A stretch of DNA of 64,000 nucleotides from Cinnamomum chago (lineage: Eukaryota; Streptophyta; Magnoliopsida; Laurales; Lauraceae). Each line of letters opens with the position of its first letter. The stretch's first letter is position 1. Below, in pieces: positions 58,301-64,000 of the stretch. The notes beneath the pieces are model-generated. The model was not told the origin of the DNA, did no database searches, and saw only the letters and a program-made list of their open reading frames with translations. The translations under genes and the position numbers were made by a program. The stretch spans positions 24,155,501-24,219,500 of the forward strand of contig CP142455.1 of NCBI GenBank assembly GCA_038049695.1. The letters run 5' to 3'.

Positions 58301-60570
58301 AAAAACTGCCACCAATAATCCAACCATCTTCACTTGCCAACAATATTTGGAGAAAATGAGTAACAAAACCAAGAAAATAAAAAACCCAAAGAGAATGCAC
58401 ATGCACACACACATAGACTCATGATCAGGCAGACACCATTTGCACCATAAGGAAAACACACCTCCCTTTTGTAAGAACACTAGGATAACCTATGATGCAT
58501 TTCCACCCACCTCCACCTCCACCTCCACCTCCACCCACCACCCTTTTCCCCCTCCTCTTCAACTCACTACCCCCTCTTCATTGAGCCCCTTGGGGTGGGG
58601 CACACCAATAAGAAATCAATCACTCACCCAAATAATCATTGAACCAAGGCTCAGAAAATCACTCCAGAGAAGAAGAATCCACAATTAAGTGATTAATGCA
58701 TGACCAGTTAGTCGAAGAATGTGATATATTGACAAAAGTAGATTTGTATACGGGTTTCAAACATATGAAAGCAGAGCCACCATTTCACAGAAGTAGCTTT
58801 GTAACTGTGAGTCTTAGAACACATGGAAAAAGAATGACAATTTCCTTAGGAAAATGTCATTCAACCATTTTTATTATTTCAGAGCTGCTTACCTTTCATG
58901 ATTTTTAGTAATAGATGACACTGTTTTCACTTTCATTTGACCCTACAAAAGGAAACCAGCCTAAAGAACACTCCAAAATCATTGAAATCCTCTGTTACGT
59001 CTTCATTTACTTGAAATGTCCTCTGGGAGCATTCACCGTATACTTAAAATAATGTTTTATCCCTTTGTTCTGATTTCATTGATTTTTCTCAATATGGTGG
59101 ATTTTACTGGGAGAAAATGGCAATGGGATGACTTGAGAAGTGATTTGTTTCAACCTTATCATAGATAGACCCCAATATATTCCTAAAACATTGATCAGAT
59201 GAACACATTAATTTGTACATACTATACAGTTTGATTTATTTTTATTAAAAGTAACAATATGATCTCATTTGTATAGAAGTAAAGCAACATAGGAACGTGC
59301 AACACAAAGGTCAGCACCCATTTATTCATTGGCCTGATGTGGGCCATGTCAAACATTGAATAAGTGTTCCATAATACTTAATTTACTAATCTCTCTTTAT
59401 ATGGCATCTGGACACATAATTTGTAGTGGGATTCATTTCAATTTTCCATAAATTGGTGAATTTATTTCCAAGTAGGTTAGCCTTTTCACCAAAAATTCCT
59501 TAAATCACCTTAGTTCAATGCTCCTACTTTTGTGGTGTGAATAAGTGCATAAACAATTAGAAAGCAATTAAAAGCATAAAAAAAATATTTTTATGTGATT
59601 CACATCTAAAAGCTACACCCATTGGTGAAAGGAAGATGGGCTAATCCACCATGTGTGTTGAAGAGAGAAGAAGAGACTTCAGCAGAGAGTATGTGAAAGG
59701 GGCAGATGATGTGAAAGTGTTATGGTAATATGGTAATATAGAGAACTAAGAACCATCTATATATCAAAGTAGGTGTGAATGAAAACACAGCAGTGGGAAA
59801 TCTCAAATACAAGCAAAATCCGCAGATGACTAACTGCTTCTTCAAATGAGGGAAAAAAAAACATGGATCAGTGTATCAATTCATGCGCATTAGCCTCCTG
59901 GAACCATGTGCAACATTAGAAAGTAATTAGCTTTGAATAAGAGAGAAGAAGATGTCTAATGAGATATGATAAGGTTCTTCTCCTCACATGTGCAAGATCT
60001 GAACCATTGTGAAGATGCCCTATTAGAAACTAACGATGGTCCATATCCATTGTACATGTGTCAGCATCTTTGTGGATCATCCTGATTTTTGGAGCCATGA
60101 AATGTGGATGATGAGACCCACCTTTCAATGTCTTGGATTATGTACATGATTGCCTCTAGCATATCTTATCCAGCCAAGATTTGCTGGCGCAGATAAACAT
60201 CGAAAGGCTTTTCAAGATGTAGAGGAAAAGTAGCAGAGAAAAGACCTAAAGATTGACTAAAAAAATTCTGAACTAATTGTAAAGATCAAAATAAGCTTAC
60301 CAAGGACAAGGAGAAAGGTGGAAACAAAAACTGGGCATTTCTCAGTGTTTGATCCGATAGAGAAAGACTGGGTTTGAAACTTACTTGTTCTTTTTTTCAT
60401 CCTTTTTTCCCCTCTCTGCAGCAGGGTTTGGCTTCATTTCTTTAATAATATAATTTCTCTAAATAGATACGAAATACCAGAATGTCTACTGTCTACATGT
60501 AAATAAAACAATGGCAGTAATATATAGATTAAACCACACATCTCCCTATCTTTCTCTTTTCAGATTCAAA
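55357..60570. other. CACTA interior; bZIP 5' flank and unassigned DNA
   Basis: The first kilobase or so probably contains the captured gene's 5' UTR introns. Beyond that I see only A-rich sequence, A runs near 56860-56880 and 57395, and a (CCACCT)n tract at 58503-58535. A minus-strand stretch at 57255-57360 reads GGFAHPFVVEIGPNSSS in one frame and could be an exon, but I cannot name it. Confidence 0.4.
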
Positions 60571-61084
60571 GTGAACAGATGAAAGAAAAAAGTAGAAAAA
60601 AGGCGATGAGGGGGTCGGTGGTCCACTGGGCAAAGAGGGGGAGGAAAGAAATCAGAAAGAATGAGAGAAAGAAACAGAGAGAGAGTGAAATGGGTGGGTG
60701 CTCAGTCACGTTGCTAGGAAGAGTGAATGAGGAGGAAATAAAGAAAGGAAGAAAGAGAGAATAGAAAATCAGATGGGAGATGAGATGAATGAGTGCAGAA
60801 GGGAGAGGGAAATGAGAGAGGGGGCTGCTGAGAGCTTGGAATGAGAAAGGGGAAAGGGAGATAAAGGAGAAGGATAAGGAAGAAAGAAAAAAGAGGAGGA
60901 GGAGGAAAAGGCGGCTGCGCAGGGCAGAGGAGAGGAGAGGAACCGGGGAGGAAGAAGAGAAGAGAGGAAGAGAGAGAGAGAGAACCGAGGGAGAGAGGGA
61001 GTGGTGTGCAGGTGGGCGCAGGGCGGAACAGAGGAGGAAGCAGGGGAGAGGGAGAGGAACAGGGGACGAAGAAGAGAAGGGAGG

Positions 61085-61147
<63 letters not shown>

Positions 61148-61720
61148 TGGTGTGCAGGTGGGCGCTGCAGCAAGTGCAGGCGAGGGGAGACAGGGGAGGA
61201 AGAAGATGAGAGGAAGGGAGGGAGAAGAGCAGACAGAGAGGAAACAGAGTGATAGGGAACGAGGGAGAGAGAGAAAAGAGAAGAAAGAGAGAGGAGAGGG
61301 GGAATGGTGCGTGAGTGCAGGAAGAGGGAGGGGTGTACCAGGTGCAGGGGAGGGGTCCGCGGCGCGAGGAGGAAGATGAAGGCGTCCGGGGGCTGCTGCG
61401 CGCTCTTGGCGGTGCTGCTGTGGTCGTCGTGCAGTGGAGGGGTCGTGTGGTGCGCTTGGAGAGGTCTGGAGAGGGAGGGAGAGATAGAGGAGATGGGCTC
61501 TGGAGAGGGCAATGGAGGCGGGAGAGAAAGAAATGAGTGAGGAGAGAGAACGAAATGAGTGAGCAGAGGGAGAGGGTGATGGAGGCGGGAGAGAAAGAAA
61601 TGAGAGAGGAGAGAAAACGAAACGAGGGAAATAGGAATTTTGAGAGGAGGCAAATAGGAATTACGAGAGGAGAGAGAACGAAATGAGGGAAATAGGAATT
61701 TCGCTGGCGGGAGAGGGGAA
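60570..61720. repeat. GA-rich leader of the CACTA, with (GA)n
   Basis: A strongly purine-rich plus strand with an uninterrupted (GA)n at 61088-61142. Open frames of up to 396 codons (minus) made of Ser/Leu/Pro run through it and are not genes. The position inside the right-end repeats matches the GA/CT tracts at 1100-1720 and 20640-21300. Confidence 0.75.
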
Positions 61721-61734
61721 GTAAAAACCTTGAC

Positions 61735-61998
61735 CTTTGTCGGCGAAAAATAAACGCCGGGAATACCTTGACCTTTGTCGGCGAAAAAAACAAAACGCCG
61801 AGAAAACCTTGACCTTTGCCTGCGAAAAAGGTCAATCGCCGGGAAAAACCTAACATTTGCCGGCGAAAATATGTTGCCGGGAAAACCCTATCGTTTCCCC
61901 GCAAAAGAAGTTTTTTCGCCGGTAAAAGTAATACTTTCCCCGGCGTTTAATGATTGCGCCGGGAAAAAACGCCGGTAAAAGTGCAAATTGTTGTAGTG
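61735..61998. repeat. CACTA right subterminal repeats
   Basis: Blocks of TGCCGGCGAAAA and CGCCGGGAAAA alternate, ending GCGCCGGGAAAAAACGCCGG before the terminal TTGTTGTAGTG. The last 45 bases differ from the element end at 2183 in only a few positions. Confidence 0.9.
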
Positions 61999-62001
61999 TA
62001 A

Positions 62002-62501
62002 ATGACATCTTTGGTTTTCAATGTGTTAAATTTATATTTTTTGAACCTTATTAATTGGATCTTTGGACTGAGTAAATACCGTCCGGGCACATGGTATATT
62101 ACTGACATGGGGTTTAGTACCTCGAATGACCTCAGGGAAATTCTAATGGATTCGGGCTCAACCTATCTCTATTGGAAAACCCTTAATTGGGTCTATGCAG
62201 TATTGATTGAGAAAGGGTGTGTTGATCTTTTATGTAATAGAAATTCCTGTGGTTGTTGGGTACGAGACCTTATGTTTGACTTTAGGAATTGACTTGTGAT
62301 TATTCCGGCCTCGACCTTCGGGTTTGCGTACATAATTGAGATTGATGTTGGTCTATTAGTTGTATACCCTATGATGATTGGATATGGACCATGACGTGGC
62401 TTGGCAATTGATTGAGATATTGTGGAGGATTATTCGAATGATTTGATTTGTATTCGATTGTGGATTATTGTGCGGCCAGCCCTTCACTTTGACTTAGGTT
62501 T
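62002..62501 (+). repeat. Long inverted repeat, left arm, inner part
   Basis: Its reverse complement matches 62774 to about 63252 at roughly 90% identity by eye. Landmarks are ACCGTCCGGGCACATGGTAT (62079) with its complement near 63162-63181, and GTGCGGCCAGCCCTTCACTT at the inner end. The 96-codon frame at 62002-62292 is not supported by any motif. Confidence 0.9.
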
Positions 62502-62620
62502 ATCCAATCTACGATTACGAACCTACCACTGCTTTGGGTGGTCAGCCCCAATAAAGCGTGAAAACCTGTTGAAAGGCTGACAACCATAAACCGGTTCGTA
62601 ATCGTAGGCCGGATAAACCG
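62501..62620. repeat. Small hairpin inside the loop
   Basis: TTTATCC...CTACGATTACGAACC (62500-62524) pairs with GGTTCGTAATCGTAG...GGATAAA (62597-62621), a stem of about 22-25 bp with a loop of about 70 bases. CCGGTTCGTAATC occurs again at 62618-62630. Confidence 0.7.
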
Positions 62621-62773
62621 GTTCGTAATCAATTTTGATATTACAGTGTCCGCACACATCGGTGATCAGTCGTCCAGTTACAACTGTGGTTGTTCAAATA
62701 TGACTCAATCAATATACATATATATACATATCATAGTAGAATAGACATACTGACCAGTAATGCTCTGACACAG

Positions 62774-64000
62774 AAACCTAAGTCAAAGTGAAGGCTGGCC
62801 GCACAACATTCCACAATCGAATACCAATCAAATCATTCGAATAATCCTCCACAATATCTGAATCAATTGCCAGGCCACATCATGATCCATATCCAATCAT
62901 CATAGGGTATGCAACTAATAGACCAACATCAATCTCAATCATGTACGCAAACCCGAAGGTCGAGGAATAATCACAAGTCAATCCTAAAGTCAAACATAAG
63001 GTCTAGTACCCAACAACCACATGAATCTCTAATAGATAAAAGATCAACACACCCCTTCTCAATCAATACTGCATAGATCAAATTAAGGGTTTTTCAATAG
63101 AGATGGGCTGAGTCCGAATCCATAGGTCATTTGAGGTATTAAACCCCATGTCAGTAATATACCGTGTGCCCGGACGGTATTTACTTGGTCGAAAGATCCA
63201 ATTAATAAGGTTCAAAAATATAAATTTAACACATTAAAAACCAAAGATATCATTTAATATTTAATTTGCAAATGATAATGATAAATAACCTTAGTTTATA
63301 ATTTTTAGAAAACTTGAGGACCCCATCCCAAAACATTTTCCATAATCAATTCCTTATAAAAACAAGCCAAGGGGTCTATTTTGGGTTCATTAAAAGCTAT
63401 CGGGCCCTTTTTCTAATCTCTAAAAACTAATGGGCCTGATGTCAAAAGTCATAAGTTAGGTTCACAACATAACTCTCTACCCCCATGTTATCACCATTCG
63501 CTCCTTCTCATACACGTCACCTCCATCCTCTCTCTCACTTATCAACACACGTCGCCTCCATCTCCCTTTCTCACTTGGGCATGTTTGGATGTATGTTGAA
63601 TAAAAGTATAGTGAGGTGAAGCATCAAATTAAGGGAGAATAAAATATGACCCATTGTCATTTCTTGTCTGAATTCACTTTACTTTAACTTAACTAGTTAA
63701 ATGCCAAACACGCATACGTCATCACCATCTCCCTTCTCTTCTCATCACAAAACGAGTTATGTCATGGTTTAGGGTTCAACAGTAACTATGCGACTCGGAT
63801 AATGGCCCACTGACCAAAAGTCCACAATCAGCCCCCACCAACATGGTCGCCCAGGCCCACTCTTTAAGATATAGGGACCTGATCTAAAATCAATGGCCCA
63901 CATGGGCTCCACAGTAAAAAAAAAAAAAAAAGAATTCCCCCTTTCTTCCTCAAAGTCATCAGCCCCTTTTGGGTCACTGGATGGTGGACCAAAAAGGGCC
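62774..64000 (-). repeat. Long inverted repeat, right arm (runs off the window)
   Basis: It is complementary to 62501-62002 and then to 53362-52659, with no CACTA at the junction. The arm is still matching at base 64000, so its length is at least 1.2 kb. No coding motif was found in it. Confidence 0.9.
63577..63713. repeat. Small MITE-like insert in the right arm
   Basis: A segment of about 135 bp absent from the left arm begins GGGCATGTTTGGATG and ends ATGCCAAACACGC. The ends are roughly inverted (TGTTTGG/CCAAACA). A related but incomplete copy with AGTGAAGCATCAAATTAA lies near 49068-49130. The family may be hAT-like, but the target duplication is unclear. Confidence 0.45.

Larger units (their letters stand above)
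53363..61998 (-). mobile_element. 8.6-kb CACTA with captured bZIP gene
   Basis: It starts CACTACAAGAATTG at 53363 and ends TTGTTGTAGTG at 61998. TAA flanks both sides (53360-53362, 61999-62001). The other arm of the surrounding inverted repeat keeps the uninterrupted site (TTTAATATTTAATTTGC near 63252), confirming the insertion. Subterminal repeats of GCCGGC type occupy both ends, and a GA-rich leader lies inside the right end, so the element's 5' side is on the right. A bZIP pseudogene lies near the left end in the element's sense direction. I found no TnpA or TnpD. Confidence 0.92.

Noticed and set aside
58696..58908. 70-codon frame with a reverse-transcriptase-like VDLYTGF
   Set aside because: The short resemblance to the gypsy RT motif is not followed by any other RT motif; probably chance.
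60714..61904. 396-codon open frame (minus) and overlapping 294-codon frame
   Set aside because: Almost entirely Ser/Leu/Pro from GA/CT-rich simple sequence, with no domain. Frames stay open on both strands because stop codons are rare in such tracts.

Overview
The window is nuclear DNA of a flowering plant. It has plant-type introns, plant gene families (MLO, type I MADS-box, group A bZIP, PAS-Raf kinase, HMA/HIPP-like), and plant Ty1/copia, Ty3/gypsy, CACTA and Mutator-like elements. I cannot name the species. There are very few intact genes. Most of the readable content is transposons and host-gene fragments lying inside or beside them.

Region 1-11.3 kb: a fragment of a PAS-Raf kinase exon, a GA-rich leader and the right end of a CACTA transposon (ending 2183). 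That end sits 27 bp inside the terminus of a second transposon type, which in turn cuts an exon of an MLO gene (minus strand, three exons 2211-2627). At 9884-11290 is a foldback Mutator-like element with a 9-bp target duplication.

Region 16.15-40.15 kb: a nested stack with several layers. A Ty1/copia element (16156-40150, 5-bp target duplication GAAGA, 269-bp LTRs) has its 3' LTR split by a 20-kb CACTA transposon (20059-40070, 3-bp duplication CAC). The CACTA carries a broken TnpA-like gene, two degenerate copies of an AGL62-like type I MADS-box gene, and 172-bp and 57-bp tandem arrays. One MADS copy is split in its 5' coding region by a non-autonomous Ty3/gypsy element with 3.5-kb LTRs (24032-33057, 5-bp duplication CCTGC). 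By-eye LTR divergence is about 10 in 269 bp for the copia element and about 6 in 3.5 kb for the gypsy element, which agrees with the nesting order.

Region 40.2-52.6 kb: mostly unassigned DNA, with a deleted Ty3/gypsy chromovirus (43.5-46.4 kb, minus) and a small HMA-domain gene (46477-47463, minus), which is the best candidate for a working host gene here.

Region 52.6-64 kb: a long inverted repeat with arms of about 1.2 kb or more and a loop of about 270 bp. Its left arm is interrupted by an 8.6-kb CACTA (53363-61998, duplication TAA) holding a truncated, frameshifted AREB3-like bZIP gene. The other arm preserves the empty insertion site.

The recurring theme is CACTA elements with a common layout: terminal repeat CACTACAA, a field of palindromic subterminal repeats, and a GA/CT-rich leader. 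They carry pieces of host regulatory genes. All boundaries and divergence counts were read by eye, without alignment or database search.
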